Part shown: one piece after another, positions 46,459 to 54,388 of the stretch
Position numbering within the stretch: the first letter of the stretch is position 1
Layout of the letters: the number at the start of each line of letters is the position of its first letter
Assembly: GCA_025454835.1 (NCBI GenBank)
Contig: JALONQ010000009.1
Span: 30,192 to 94,191, forward strand
From: Bacteroidota bacterium
GTDB taxonomy: Bacteria > Bacteroidota > Ignavibacteria > UBA10030
Length of the DNA: 64,000 bases
Direction: 5' to 3'
The notes under the pieces: model-generated
Told to the model about the DNA's origin: nothing
The model's input: the letters and a program-made list of their open reading frames with translations, nothing else
Databases searched by the model: none
Program-made: the position numbers and the translations under genes

Positions 46459-46484
46459 GTTACAACAAGATGGAAAAGTTGTAC
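46459..46484 (-). promoter_or_regulatory. Inverted repeat TACAAC-N11-GTTGTA before the copZ-like gene
   Basis: TACAAC (46461-46466) and GTTGTA (46478-46483) are separated by 11 bp and centred about 75 bp upstream of the ATG at 46395, within the 180-bp gap after the ICMT-like gene. It could be a binding site of the neighbouring AraC/HMA regulator. No second copy was found before the regulator itself. Confidence 0.3.
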
Positions 46485-46574
46485 ACCCTGAGCGTCGCCT
46501 GAGTGGGGTAGAGCGTTGAGGGATGCTGGGAACAAGAGGGCGGGGATGAAAGGGGCTATGAGCAGGAACGGCGG

Positions 46575-47141
46575 TCAGATGATGCCGGGTAGGACCCTCC
46601 AGCTGGTACGAGCGTAGGCGGCGTAGGCGTCGCCGAACGCTTCGAGCATGGCCTGTTCTTCGACCCGGATCCGTTGCGCGAATGCCATTCCAATGGGGAT
46701 CAAGAGCACGAGGAGCGAGATCCAATTGTCCAGGGCAAGTCCGATCCCGGCAAAAGACAGGAGAGCGCCTGCATACGCAGGATGTCGCCACCGGCGATAG
46801 ATCCCGGAAGTGATCAGGGTCTGATCTCCTTGGATCGCGACGTTGACGGTGAAAAAGCGCCGGAGAGTCAGAATGGCGATCCATCGGATCGAGATCCCCA
46901 GTACGATCAATGCCAATCCGGCCCACGCACACGCTAACGGTTCTAGACCAGTCCTTCCGACTCCGAACATCGGGACGGCAATGCCAGTGGCCAGCGATGT
47001 GTAGACGGTGAGGTTGAGCCATAGGAGTGAGCGACGGTCGCGGTTGTCCGCGCGGTCCGCGTGGCGACGGAAGATCAGAAGACCGATCTCGGACGCCATC
47101 CAGAGGAGTCCGACGGTGGTCAGAAGTGTACCGACGTTCAT
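46575..47141 (-). CDS. ICMT/PEMT-family integral membrane methyltransferase-like protein
   Basis: 188 residues with four or five helices. The diagnostic C-terminal part is SGIYRRWRHPAYAGALLSF followed by RIRVEEQAMLEAFGDAYAAY, the S-adenosylmethionine-binding motifs of the isoprenylcysteine carboxyl methyltransferase family. Bacterial members act on lipids or unknown substrates. It starts 27 bp after the AraC-type gene and precedes the CopZ/CopA pair, so a link to copper stress is suggested by position only. Confidence 0.85.
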   Translation of the reverse strand: MNVGTLLTTVGLLWMASEIGLLIFRRHADRADNRDRRSLLWLNLTVYTSLATGIAVPMFGVGRTGLEPLACAWAGLALIVLGISIRWIAILTLRRFFTVNVAIQGDQTLITSGIYRRWRHPAYAGALLSFAGIGLALDNWISLLVLLIPIGMAFAQRIRVEEQAMLEAFGDAYAAYARTSWRVLPGII

Positions 47142-47168
47142 ACGATTCGGCGGGTCGCCGTCCTAGCG

Positions 47169-47750
47169 TCAGACTTTGTCAAGTGGTGTCCGTGATACCT
47201 TACCCATCTTGCGAAAGGCCGACGGGGTCATGCCCGTGACCCGGCGGAATTGGTTGGAGAGATGTTGTACGCTGCTGTAGCCAAGTTCCCATGCCATCTC
47301 GCTCAGCGTCTGTTCTTCGTACTTCAACAGTTCCTTCACCCGCTCTATCCGCTGGCGGATGAGAAACTGCTCGATCGTGATCCCTTCGGTCGAGGAAAAG
47401 AGCACGGAGAGCGCATGGAAGTCCTGCTTCAAGGCGGTGGCGAGTTGTGTCGACAGTTTCGGGCGCTTGCCACTGGTGCGCGGAGCATGATGGACGAGCA
47501 TCACGATCTCGCGCTTGATCGACTCGACGGTCTTCCGGCGGCGGTCTTCGATGAGTTCGAAGCCGTTCTGTTGCAGCATGTTGCGGATGCTATCAAGGTT
47601 GACGGGCCGGCGTCCTTCGGCCACCTCGGCTTCGCCAAGATCAACGCGGCGAACATCCAACCCAAGCGCACTCAACTCTTCGCGCACGACCCGAATGCAT
47701 CGGTCGCATACCATGTTGCGAATGGCAAGAACAGTAGGAGGACGATTCAT
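47169..47750 (-). CDS. AraC-family regulator with N-terminal HMA-like metal-sensing domain
   Basis: 193 residues. The start at 47750 has CAGGAGC upstream. Residues 1-75 resemble a heavy-metal-associated domain, with LAIRNMVCDRCIRVVREEL carrying an intact CxxC. Residues about 105-190 are the AraC DNA-binding pair of helix-turn-helix motifs (SEMAWELGYSSVQHLSNQF then RVTGMTPSAFRK). Such fusions occur in Bacteroidota near copper genes. The likely role is direct sensing of Cu+ and activation of the copZ-copA genes downstream, replacing CueR or CsoR, neither of which is in view. That role is inference. Confidence 0.85.
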   Translation of the reverse strand: MNRPPTVLAIRNMVCDRCIRVVREELSALGLDVRRVDLGEAEVAEGRRPVNLDSIRNMLQQNGFELIEDRRRKTVESIKREIVMLVHHAPRTSGKRPKLSTQLATALKQDFHALSVLFSSTEGITIEQFLIRQRIERVKELLKYEEQTLSEMAWELGYSSVQHLSNQFRRVTGMTPSAFRKMGKVSRTPLDKV

Positions 47751-47846
47751 ATGCTCCTGATGGTGATCAGAGAAGGTGCCCGGGGCGCGGCACGAAAAGA
47801 GGCCCGGCTTAGAGTCAAGGAGATCACGCATACATACACCAAGCCT

Positions 47847-48209
47847 CTATCTCAGGAGGGAGTACTGAAGACTTCTGATCATTCGGCTGAGCTGCTCAAG
47901 GTCGTCTAGTAATCGTCCCTTTGTTGATTCGGCCAGAAGCTTTCGTCGCGCGAGAATGATCGCCATGTTCGCACACTCGATGAGAGAACGCCTGGAAATG
48001 TCGAGGAAGCGGGCAAACTCCTTCTGCGAGACACATCCGGATCCATCAGAAATGTTGTTGGAGACGCTCAGAGCTGCCGCACGTAACTGCTCGGCAAATC
48101 GGAAGAAGTGGCGCTCCTCCAGTCCGTCAGCGATATCATACAAGCGATCTGTAAGGTCGATGGCCAACTTCCAGACCTCAAGGTCCTGAAACCGAAACTG
48201 TGCATCCAT
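47847..48209 (-). CDS. Four-helix bundle protein (23S rRNA intervening-sequence family)
   Basis: 120 residues starting MDAQFRFQDLEVWKLAIDL, with SNNISDGSG and EFARFLDISRRSLIECANM, the signatures of the four-helix-bundle family first seen in 23S rRNA intervening sequences (PF05635). Stand-alone copies are frequent in environmental Bacteroidota genomes and their role is unknown. No rRNA lies nearby, so this copy is not inside an rRNA insertion. It is 97 bp upstream of the AraC/HMA gene. Confidence 0.9.
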   Translation of the reverse strand: MDAQFRFQDLEVWKLAIDLTDRLYDIADGLEERHFFRFAEQLRAAALSVSNNISDGSGCVSQKEFARFLDISRRSLIECANMAIILARRKLLAESTKGRLLDDLEQLSRMIRSLQYSLLR

Positions 48210-48337
48210 GATCCCCCCTCAGAGATAGTGGAATGCGAGTGATGTGTGATATGCAACGACGTGTGCATTACTCCTCTAGAGGCGAATGTCGCTGTGCAAC
48301 GACTGATCGCCCCACGCCCCGTGCCGCGATCGACGTT

Positions 48338-49096
48338 CTATCCGACGAGCACCCCGCCCCCGTTGACGCTGATGGTGCTGCCGACAAGATGGGCGGAGAA
48401 CTCGGAGGCGAGGAAGAGCACGGCCCCCGCGATGTCTTCGCCGGTGGCAACGCGGCGATTGGGGATCCCCTTCGTGACCTGCCGCAGGCTGGCGGGCACG
48501 CGCAATGCAGAGGCGGACATGTCCGTGTCGACCCAGCCAGGAGCGACGTTGTTCACGAGAATGCCGAACGGAGCGAGCTCCGGACCGATGGACTTCGTGA
48601 ATGCGATCATCGCGCCTTTTGATGCGGCGTAATGCGAATGGAACGCTTCCCCTCGCTGTCCGGCGGTGCTTGCAATGTTGATGATGCGTCCTGATCGGCG
48701 CTTCTTCATATGAGGGACCACCTCGTTGCAGAAGAGAAAGGTCCCCTTCATGTTCACATCGAGCGTCTCATCCCACACGCGTTCCGACATACGGCCGATC
48801 GCACCGTAGGTCCAGATTCCCGCGTTGTTGACGAGTACGTCGATGCGTCCGAACTGCTTCATCGCCGCACGGACCGTGCGTCGCACGTCGGCTGGCTTCG
48901 AGACATCGGCCCTCACGACGAGGCATTCGGGCCCGAACGAGCGCACTTCGCACGCGACCCGATCGGCCGCCCGCTTGTCACGGTGATAGGTGATGACGAC
49001 ATCGGCGCCGACGCGCGCAAGCAACTCAGCGATCGAAGCGCCAATGCCTCGCGAACCGCCGGTGACGATAGCAACCTGACCAGATAGATCCAGCAT
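48338..49096 (-). CDS. Short-chain dehydrogenase/reductase (FabG-like)
   Basis: 252 residues. The start at 49096 is supported by AAGGA eight bases upstream; an ATG five codons earlier has none. NAD(P) site TGGSRGIGASIAEL (about 11-24), NNAG at about 90, and the catalytic Ser-Tyr-Lys in IINIASTAGQRG and HYAASKGAM. The classical SDR fold ends SAHLVGSTISVNGGGVL, as in 3-oxoacyl-ACP reductases. The substrate is not predictable; no fatty-acid genes adjoin. Confidence 0.9.
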   Translation of the reverse strand: MLDLSGQVAIVTGGSRGIGASIAELLARVGADVVITYHRDKRAADRVACEVRSFGPECLVVRADVSKPADVRRTVRAAMKQFGRIDVLVNNAGIWTYGAIGRMSERVWDETLDVNMKGTFLFCNEVVPHMKKRRSGRIINIASTAGQRGEAFHSHYAASKGAMIAFTKSIGPELAPFGILVNNVAPGWVDTDMSASALRVPASLRQVTKGIPNRRVATGEDIAGAVLFLASEFSAHLVGSTISVNGGGVLVG

Positions 49097-49261
49097 GATC
49101 GTTTCCTTCATGTGTATGCAACAATCTGCGAATCCATTCCTCAAATGGCATCAGGCCGACTCTGAATCGGATTCCAACCAAGAATCCGGATGGGAGCGAC
49201 CGTGCAAATTAGGAACGACTCCTATGGTCCTTGTTTTCTGCTGATTTTCGCCATGTGGGCG

Positions 49262-49294
49262 TTGACTCATCAACATAATAGGACTAAATTAGTC
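49262..49294 (+). promoter_or_regulatory. feoAB promoter with palindromic operator over the -10
   Basis: TTGACT (49262-49267), a 17-bp spacer and TAAATT (49285-49290) form a good sigma70-like promoter. The perfect palindrome GACTAAATTAGTC (49282-49294) covers the -10. Its form is similar to sites of DtxR/IdeR-type iron repressors, which commonly control feo operons; the actual regulator is not in the window. Confidence 0.6.
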
Positions 49295-49326
49295 GTAGTT
49301 AACGGTGAGTGAATACTCTCTCAAAC

Positions 49327-49575
49327 ATGGATCAGAAGACCGGCGTCCCCCTGAGTTCCGTCCGTCGAGGCCATCGTGTTCGGATCGTCGAAGTGCCAGA
49401 CGGACGAACGAAGGCCCAGTTGATACGGCTGGGTATCCATCAGGGAGAGTACATCAAATGCCTTCAACGCCTTCCTGGCGGAACGATGCTCGTCGAAAAG
49501 AACCGGCAAGAGATCGCGATCGGCGCGACCCTGGCCAACGCGATCAAAGTCGTACCCGTGGCAGAGGCTGCCTAG
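49327..49575 (+). CDS. feoA: Ferrous-iron transport protein A
   Basis: 82 residues from the ATG at 49327; a GTG at 49309 is an alternative and adds six residues. The SH3-like FeoA domain is recognisable from PLSSVRRGHRVRIVEVPDG, LIRLGIHQGEYIKCLQRLP and RQEIAIGATLANAIKV. FeoA binds FeoB and supports Fe2+ uptake. The stop is one base before the feoB start, so the pair is cotranscribed from the iron-type promoter at 49262. Confidence 0.92.
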   Translation: MDQKTGVPLSSVRRGHRVRIVEVPDGRTKAQLIRLGIHQGEYIKCLQRLPGGTMLVEKNRQEIAIGATLANAIKVVPVAEAA

Positions 49576-49576
49576 A

Positions 49577-51478
49577 ATGTCCGATCGACCGATCACTGGA
49601 AACCTGACCTCTCAGCCGCACGACCATGTGGAGCAGCATCGCCACATTGGGGTCGGCATGCCGGCCTCGTCCGTCGGCCGGGTCAAGCTTGCGCTCGTCG
49701 GCAATCCGAACGTTGGCAAATCGCTCATCTTCAACGACATGTCGGGGCTCTACGTCGATGTGTCGAACTACCCCGGCACGACCGTGGAAGTATCACGCGG
49801 ACAGTACCGGTCGTACGACATTTTCGACACGCCAGGCGTCTATGGCATCTCGTCCTTCTCGGACGAAGAGGCCGTGACGCGCGATTGCGTCCTCGAAGCC
49901 GACATCGTCCTGAATGTCGTCGATTCCGTCCATTTGGAGCGGGACCTCTTCTTGACGCAACAGCTCATCGACATGGGGAAGAAGGTGGCGGTCCTGCTTA
50001 ACTTCACCGATGAACTCGACCGCAAGGGGATCGAGATCGATGCGAAGCTGTTATCTTCGTATCTCGGCGTGCCGGTCCTTCAAACCTCTGCAATCACGAA
50101 GCAGGGCTTCGACCGGATCGAGTCGGTCGTGGCCGATGCGCGCAAGGGCGAGCAGGATCCTTCGCTGCACGGGCGCCTGCATACGATGCTGACCCGCACC
50201 GGTTCCGAAGCGGAGGCCGTGCTCGTGCTCGAGGGAGACGAAGTTGTTGCGCAGCGGCACGGCATTCCCGCTGGCATGGACCGCGAAGCGCTCTATATCG
50301 AGCGCCGCAACCGTGTCAATCTCATCATCAATGCTGTGCTCACCGAGAAGCAGCCGCGGGCGCGGTTCGCGATGATGTTCGGACGGTGGGCTGTCAATCC
50401 CTGGACCGGGGTTCCGATCCTGGCTGGTGTGCTCTATCTGATCTATCTCTTCGTCGGAACGCTCGTCGCGCAGGACCTCGTCGAGTTCCTCGAAGTGAAA
50501 CTCGGCAACGAACTGTGGGAACCGTGGATCCGTGGCGTGGTGGCCGCCGTCGTTCCCGCGGGGTCGTGGCTTTCGACGGTTCTGGTCGGCGAATTCGGCG
50601 TGCTCACGATGACGATCACGTATCTGCTGTTCCTGTTGTTGCCGCTTGTGACGGCTTTCTACCTGGCTCTAGCGTTGATGGAAGACAGCGGGTATCTGCC
50701 TCGGCTGGCGACGATGGTGGACCGCAGCCTGCACGGCGTGGGATTGAACGGCCGGGCCGTCATACCGCTGATCCTTGGCTTTGGTTGTGTCACGATGGCG
50801 ACGATCACGACCCGTCTGCTGGAGACGACGCGCGAGAAGCGCATTGCCACTGCGATCCTGCAATTCGCGATCCCGTGCTCGGCGCAACTGGCGGTGGTGG
50901 CCGCGCTCCTCACGGGAGCCGGGTTCGAAGCCATGCTCATCTATACGGCAACGATCTTCGGCGTCTTCGTTGCGATCGGCACGGTCCTGCACCGTGTCCT
51001 GCCCGGCGAGACCAGCCCGCTGCTGATCGACCTGCCGCCGATGCGTATGCCGCGACCGGACAACATCATCCGAAAGACGGCGTTCCGTAGCTACTACTTC
51101 ATGAAGGAGGCCACTCCGTGGTTCTTCGCGGGGGCGCTGGCGGTCGGCATCCTGCAGGTGACCGGGCTGCTGAGCGTGTGGCAGGATATTCTGGCGCCGT
51201 TCACGACCGGATGGCTGCAACTGCCGCGGGAAGCGGCCACAGCCTTCGTCATGGGCATGGTCCGACGCGATTTTGGGGCGGCGGGACTCTATGACCTATC
51301 GCTGACGCCGGACCAGATCGTGGTGGCGCTCGTGACGATCACGCTGTTCGTGCCGTGTATCGCGTCGCTCATGGTCATGCTCAAGGAACGCGGGACAAAG
51401 GAAGCGACGATCGTCTGGCTGGCAACGTGGGTGGGGGCCTTTGTCGTGGGCGGCCTGCTGTCGCAGATGCTGATCTGA
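49577..51478 (+). CDS. feoB: Ferrous-iron transporter B
   Basis: 633 residues. A His-containing N-terminal extension (HDHVEQHRH) precedes the G domain (about 35-200), with G1 GNPNVGKS, switch I with SNYPGTTVEVS, G3 DTPGVYG and G4 NFTDELD (NxxD form), then the helical GDI region and about nine helices with the two Gate motifs (PCSAQLAVVAALL and PCIASLMVML). It is shorter than the E. coli protein (773 residues) and lacks its C-terminal extension. It takes up Fe2+ with GTP-linked gating. Confidence 0.95.
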   Translation: MSDRPITGNLTSQPHDHVEQHRHIGVGMPASSVGRVKLALVGNPNVGKSLIFNDMSGLYVDVSNYPGTTVEVSRGQYRSYDIFDTPGVYGISSFSDEEAVTRDCVLEADIVLNVVDSVHLERDLFLTQQLIDMGKKVAVLLNFTDELDRKGIEIDAKLLSSYLGVPVLQTSAITKQGFDRIESVVADARKGEQDPSLHGRLHTMLTRTGSEAEAVLVLEGDEVVAQRHGIPAGMDREALYIERRNRVNLIINAVLTEKQPRARFAMMFGRWAVNPWTGVPILAGVLYLIYLFVGTLVAQDLVEFLEVKLGNELWEPWIRGVVAAVVPAGSWLSTVLVGEFGVLTMTITYLLFLLLPLVTAFYLALALMEDSGYLPRLATMVDRSLHGVGLNGRAVIPLILGFGCVTMATITTRLLETTREKRIATAILQFAIPCSAQLAVVAALLTGAGFEAMLIYTATIFGVFVAIGTVLHRVLPGETSPLLIDLPPMRMPRPDNIIRKTAFRSYYFMKEATPWFFAGALAVGILQVTGLLSVWQDILAPFTTGWLQLPREAATAFVMGMVRRDFGAAGLYDLSLTPDQIVVALVTITLFVPCIASLMVMLKERGTKEATIVWLATWVGAFVVGGLLSQMLI

Positions 51479-51480
51479 CC

Positions 51481-51684
51481 GTGTCAACGCACGATGCCGA
51501 TCTGACCCTGGAGGGGAAGTTACGGACGGAACTACGGCTCTGTCCGACTTGCCGGTACCAGATCACAAACCCCTTCAGCGAGCGCTGCCCACGCTGCCTG
51601 ACCCTTGTACCGGTGAACGACCCCGGATGCTCGAAGTGCGTCCACCAGAGCGGTTGTCCTGTGTCACACGTGCGGAAGGCGTAA
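51481..51684 (+). CDS. Small Cys-rich protein of the feo operon, possible FeoC analogue
   Basis: 67 residues from a GTG two bases after the feoB stop. Three CxxC pairs and one more Cys are visible: LCPTCRY, RCPRCLT, GCSKCVHQSGC. The N-terminal 20 residues are acidic and polar. This layout predicts a zinc ribbon or a small Fe-S protein. FeoC of enterobacteria is a similar-sized protein with Cys residues but a winged-helix fold not apparent here. The position argues for a role in FeoB regulation or iron sensing (inference). Confidence 0.75.
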   Translation: MSTHDADLTLEGKLRTELRLCPTCRYQITNPFSERCPRCLTLVPVNDPGCSKCVHQSGCPVSHVRKA

Positions 51685-51813
51685 TGCGTCCTCGCCGATC
51701 CGGCGATGCCCGTCACAAGGCGGCTTACGTGGGGCAATCTTGGTGCGTCCCGACGGCCGGGAATTCTCCATCGAACGCGTGCGTTAGACCCCCATAACGA
51801 ACCACATCAAACG

Positions 51814-52170
51814 ATGGAACCCATCATCCCTGCACCCCTGACCGAGACAATCGTCCTCGAAGCCCTTAAAGACGTCTACGACCCCGAGATCCCCGTGAAC
51901 GTTGTCGACCTTGGCCTCATCTATCAGGTGAAGATCATCGACGACTGGGTCGGCGTCAAGATGACCCTCACGAGCCCCGGCTGCGGGCTGGCCGACCAGA
52001 TCGCGGACCAGGTTCGCCACCGGATCCTCGATATCCCCGGTGTCGTGAACGGCGACGTGCGCATAGTCTGGCAGCCGCAATGGAACCCCGGTATGATCAC
52101 ACCGGAGGCACGAAAAAAGTTGATGTTCATGTCGGGTCCGGGGACGGCTTCGACCGAAGGTCCGGCGTAG
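51814..52170 (+). CDS. DUF59/MIP18-family protein (SufT/PaaD-like)
   Basis: 118 residues from the ATG at 51814. The DUF59 core is clear: VYDPEIPVNVVDLGLIYQV, then MTLTSPGCGLADQIAD with the conserved Cys. The C-terminal part has QPQWNPGMITPEARKKL, the usual ending of the SufT/PaaD-like group. Such proteins help mature Fe-S clusters. Placement after the Fe2+ uptake genes on the same strand is in line with that, though a gap of 130 bp separates it from the Cys-rich gene and no ribosome site is apparent. Confidence 0.88.
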   Translation: MEPIIPAPLTETIVLEALKDVYDPEIPVNVVDLGLIYQVKIIDDWVGVKMTLTSPGCGLADQIADQVRHRILDIPGVVNGDVRIVWQPQWNPGMITPEARKKLMFMSGPGTASTEGPA

Positions 52171-52219
52171 ACGCAGACGCGTCGTCCGCACCCCTCAGAC
52201 CGAACGGATGTACACGACG

Positions 52220-52238
52220 AAGGCCCCATCGGGGCCTT
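52220..52238. terminator. Bidirectional terminator hairpin between convergent genes
   Basis: AAGGCCCC (52220-52227), loop ATC, GGGGCCTT (52231-52238), then TCGTGTTCTT on the plus strand and CGTCGTG on the minus strand. It separates the SufT-like gene from the thioesterase gene that ends at 52271. Confidence 0.75.
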
Positions 52239-52270
52239 TCGTGTTCTTCCCAGCTTCCGGCGGAAAACGG

Positions 52271-52756
52271 CTACGAACCCGGCCTGGCCATCGAGTCGGG
52301 CATCCGCACCGCCACGACGTCGCCGCGCGCCGTGATCACGCCGTCGGCGCTGAGTGTCGCCTCAACGATACACTTCCGTTCGCCCATCTCTTTCACACGT
52401 CCTCGCACCTCCAGTTCGACCCCGATCGGCGTCGGCTTGAGGTATTGCACGTTGAGCGCCCCCGTCACGAATCGCGGGGCCAGTCCATCGCCCACCCGTC
52501 GTCCGTCGCGCTTGAGGACGGCGATCGCAGCCGTGGCCATACTGTGGCAGTCGATCAGCGACGCGATCAGTCCCCCGTACACAAATCCGGGGACCGACGT
52601 GTGCTCGGCTCGAGGGGTGTAGTACGCCACGGTCTCTTCGCCATCCTCACGACTCTTGAGCTGGATGCCGTCCGCATTCAATCGCCCGCAGCCGTAACAG
52701 TGAGCGACATCATCCGGATAATCGTCCTGTACGGCCGGCGCCGTGAAGGTGCTCAT
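52271..52756 (-). CDS. PaaI-type hotdog thioesterase
   Basis: 161 residues with a hotdog fold: DDVAHCYGCGRLNADGI at the N-terminus, then the helix segment GGLIASLIDCHSMATAA, and LNVQYLKPTPIGVELEV. This is the 4HBT/PaaI group of acyl-CoA thioesterases. Its start lies 3 bp after the stop of the second hotdog gene, so the two enzymes are cotranscribed and may act on related acyl-CoA substrates. Confidence 0.85.
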   Translation of the reverse strand: MSTFTAPAVQDDYPDDVAHCYGCGRLNADGIQLKSREDGEETVAYYTPRAEHTSVPGFVYGGLIASLIDCHSMATAAIAVLKRDGRRVGDGLAPRFVTGALNVQYLKPTPIGVELEVRGRVKEMGERKCIVEATLSADGVITARGDVVAVRMPDSMARPGS

Positions 52757-52759
52757 CGG

Positions 52760-53188
52760 TCACTCATCGACATGTTCGGGAAGGACAAACGACTGGAACT
52801 TCGCCAGCTCGTCGGGCTTCAGTCGCCGCGGACGTCCGGTCTCCAGATTCACGAAGACGCCGCGCTGCCGGCCCGTAGCGGCCACCTGTCCATCGGCGCG
52901 GCTGATCCGGATGGCCATCCAGGCGTACAGGGGCGTGACATCGGTCAGCCAGATCTCGATGGTGACGGTGTCGCCCAGGAACACCGGCTGCTTGTAGATG
53001 ACGTGCGTTTCGATGAGCACGGGAGAAAAGCCGGTGCCGCGAATGCGCTGCACGGAAAGATCCAACGCGTCGAGCAGACGGTTACGAGCGATCTCCATCC
53101 ACTGCACGTACACGATGTTGCTGACGTGTCCGTTGAAGTCGATGTGGAACGTGTAGACCCTCTCCGTGAAGGCCACGGGCGCGTTCAC
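52760..53188 (-). CDS. Acyl-CoA thioesterase, 4-hydroxybenzoyl-CoA thioesterase type
   Basis: 142 residues. The hotdog motif reads FHIDFNGHVSNIVYVQWMEIARN, in the place of the DxNxHVNNxxY signature of the 4HBT/YbgC family, with Asp preserved. The second strand segment is TGFSPVLIETHVIYKQPV. It cleaves acyl-CoA thioesters, probably for release of free acids. The start overlaps the carbonic-anhydrase stop by 4 bp. Confidence 0.88.
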   Translation of the reverse strand: MNAPVAFTERVYTFHIDFNGHVSNIVYVQWMEIARNRLLDALDLSVQRIRGTGFSPVLIETHVIYKQPVFLGDTVTIEIWLTDVTPLYAWMAIRISRADGQVAATGRQRGVFVNLETGRPRRLKPDELAKFQSFVLPEHVDE

Positions 53189-53841
53189 GACGATGTCTCC
53201 CTCTGCGTGATGAATTCCAGCGCCCTTTCATACATGGGCATCACGTCTTCGTCCCGGCCAGCACCGAAGCCGATCTCCTGGAGCAATCCGTCGGCGATAT
53301 CATAGATCACGCCGTGCACGCGAAGGTCCTGGCCGCGCCGCCACGCATCCTGCACGATCGTCGTGCGGCAGGTATTCAATGCCTGCTCCAGCACGTTCAG
53401 CTCGCCCAAACGCGCGATGCGACCGGACTCGTCCGTAGGAAGGTGCGGCGCATGCTTGGTCGCAATGTCCTCCAGGTGGCGAAGCCAATTGTCGATAAGA
53501 CCCAACGGCCGTTGTTGCACCGCCGCCGTGACCCCACCGCAACGATAGTGCCCGCACAGGATGATGTGTCGAACCCGCAAGACGTCAACGGCGTACTGCA
53601 GGACGCTCAGACAGTTGAGGTCGGTATGGACGACGAGATTGGCGACGTTGCGATGGACGAACAGCTCTCCCGGCAGCAATCCGACGATCTCGTTGGCCGG
53701 CACCCGGCTGTCGGAACAGCCGATCCAGAGATACTCGGGTGTCTGCTGATGTGTGAGTCGGGCGAAGAACTCGGGATCGTCGTGGGCGCGGCGCTTTGCC
53801 CACGCGCGATTGTTGTCCAGAAGCTCGTTGAGATGGCTCAC
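53185..53841 (-). CDS. can: Beta-carbonic anhydrase
   Basis: 218 residues from a GTG at 53841, 17 bp after the upstream stop; an ATG at 53895 inside the neighbouring gene is less likely. Zinc ligands and dyad are visible in LWIGCSDSRVPAN (Cys, Asp, Arg) and LCGHYRCGGV (His, Cys). This is the Can/CynT type that equilibrates CO2 and bicarbonate in the cytoplasm. A helical extension of about 25 residues at the N-terminus (NRAWAKRRAHDDPEFFARL) is the usual dimer arm. Confidence 0.94.
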   Translation of the reverse strand: MSHLNELLDNNRAWAKRRAHDDPEFFARLTHQQTPEYLWIGCSDSRVPANEIVGLLPGELFVHRNVANLVVHTDLNCLSVLQYAVDVLRVRHIILCGHYRCGGVTAAVQQRPLGLIDNWLRHLEDIATKHAPHLPTDESGRIARLGELNVLEQALNTCRTTIVQDAWRRGQDLRVHGVIYDIADGLLQEIGFGAGRDEDVMPMYERALEFITQRETSS

Positions 53842-53858
53842 GGTCGTTCGGCGATCCT

Positions 53859-54347
53859 TCAGGTCGGGAGCTTCTGGAGGTGTTTCCAGACCCATCGATG
53901 AGCGCGGTGCATCCATTCGGCCGGTTCCGCGAACATCAGGAGGCATTCGCCGGCGATCACAGACATGCCGTGCTCTCGGCAGAACTGCACGGCCGCGGGC
54001 GATTCGGCCCCCTGCTGCATCCAGATGCGTCGGATGCCGGCGGCATGCGCCTCACGCACCAGCTTCTCAGACTCCGCCGGAGGAACAACGAGGACCACAC
54101 CATCCACCGGTTCGGGGAGGTGTTGTAGGTTGGCTGCGCAACGATCGCCTTCGAGCGTTTCGGCGGCCGGATGCACGGGGATGACAGAGTAGCCTTTGGC
54201 GCGCAACGAACAGTAGACCGCATTCCCGAACTTCTTTCCAGACCGAGAGACGCCGACCACGGCCAATGTTCGCTGGCAGAGAAAGTCGTCGACATCGTTC
54301 CGGGTGTTCTTCATGTCAGGGGTCATGGGAGAATCCAGAGTGTTCAT
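53859..54347 (-). CDS. CoA-binding Rossmann protein (YccU type)
   Basis: 162 residues with the CoA_binding_2 domain: LAVVGVSRSGKKFGNAVYC, GYSVIPVHPAAETLEG, VDGVVLVVPPAESEKLV and IWMQQGAES. The GECLLMF segment near the end is typical of the YccU group. Its ligand is presumably acyl-CoA or CoA and its role is unknown. It is first in the tail-coupled run with the carbonic anhydrase and thioesterases. Confidence 0.9.
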   Translation of the reverse strand: MNTLDSPMTPDMKNTRNDVDDFLCQRTLAVVGVSRSGKKFGNAVYCSLRAKGYSVIPVHPAAETLEGDRCAANLQHLPEPVDGVVLVVPPAESEKLVREAHAAGIRRIWMQQGAESPAAVQFCREHGMSVIAGECLLMFAEPAEWMHRAHRWVWKHLQKLPT

Positions 54348-54388
54348 GTGGTTCTATCGTACGGCTTCTTCAATTCGATTGCCACACG

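Noticed and set aside
47847..48209. Possible 23S rRNA intervening sequence
   Set aside because: The encoded protein belongs to that family, but no rRNA sequence surrounds it, so it is a stand-alone gene.
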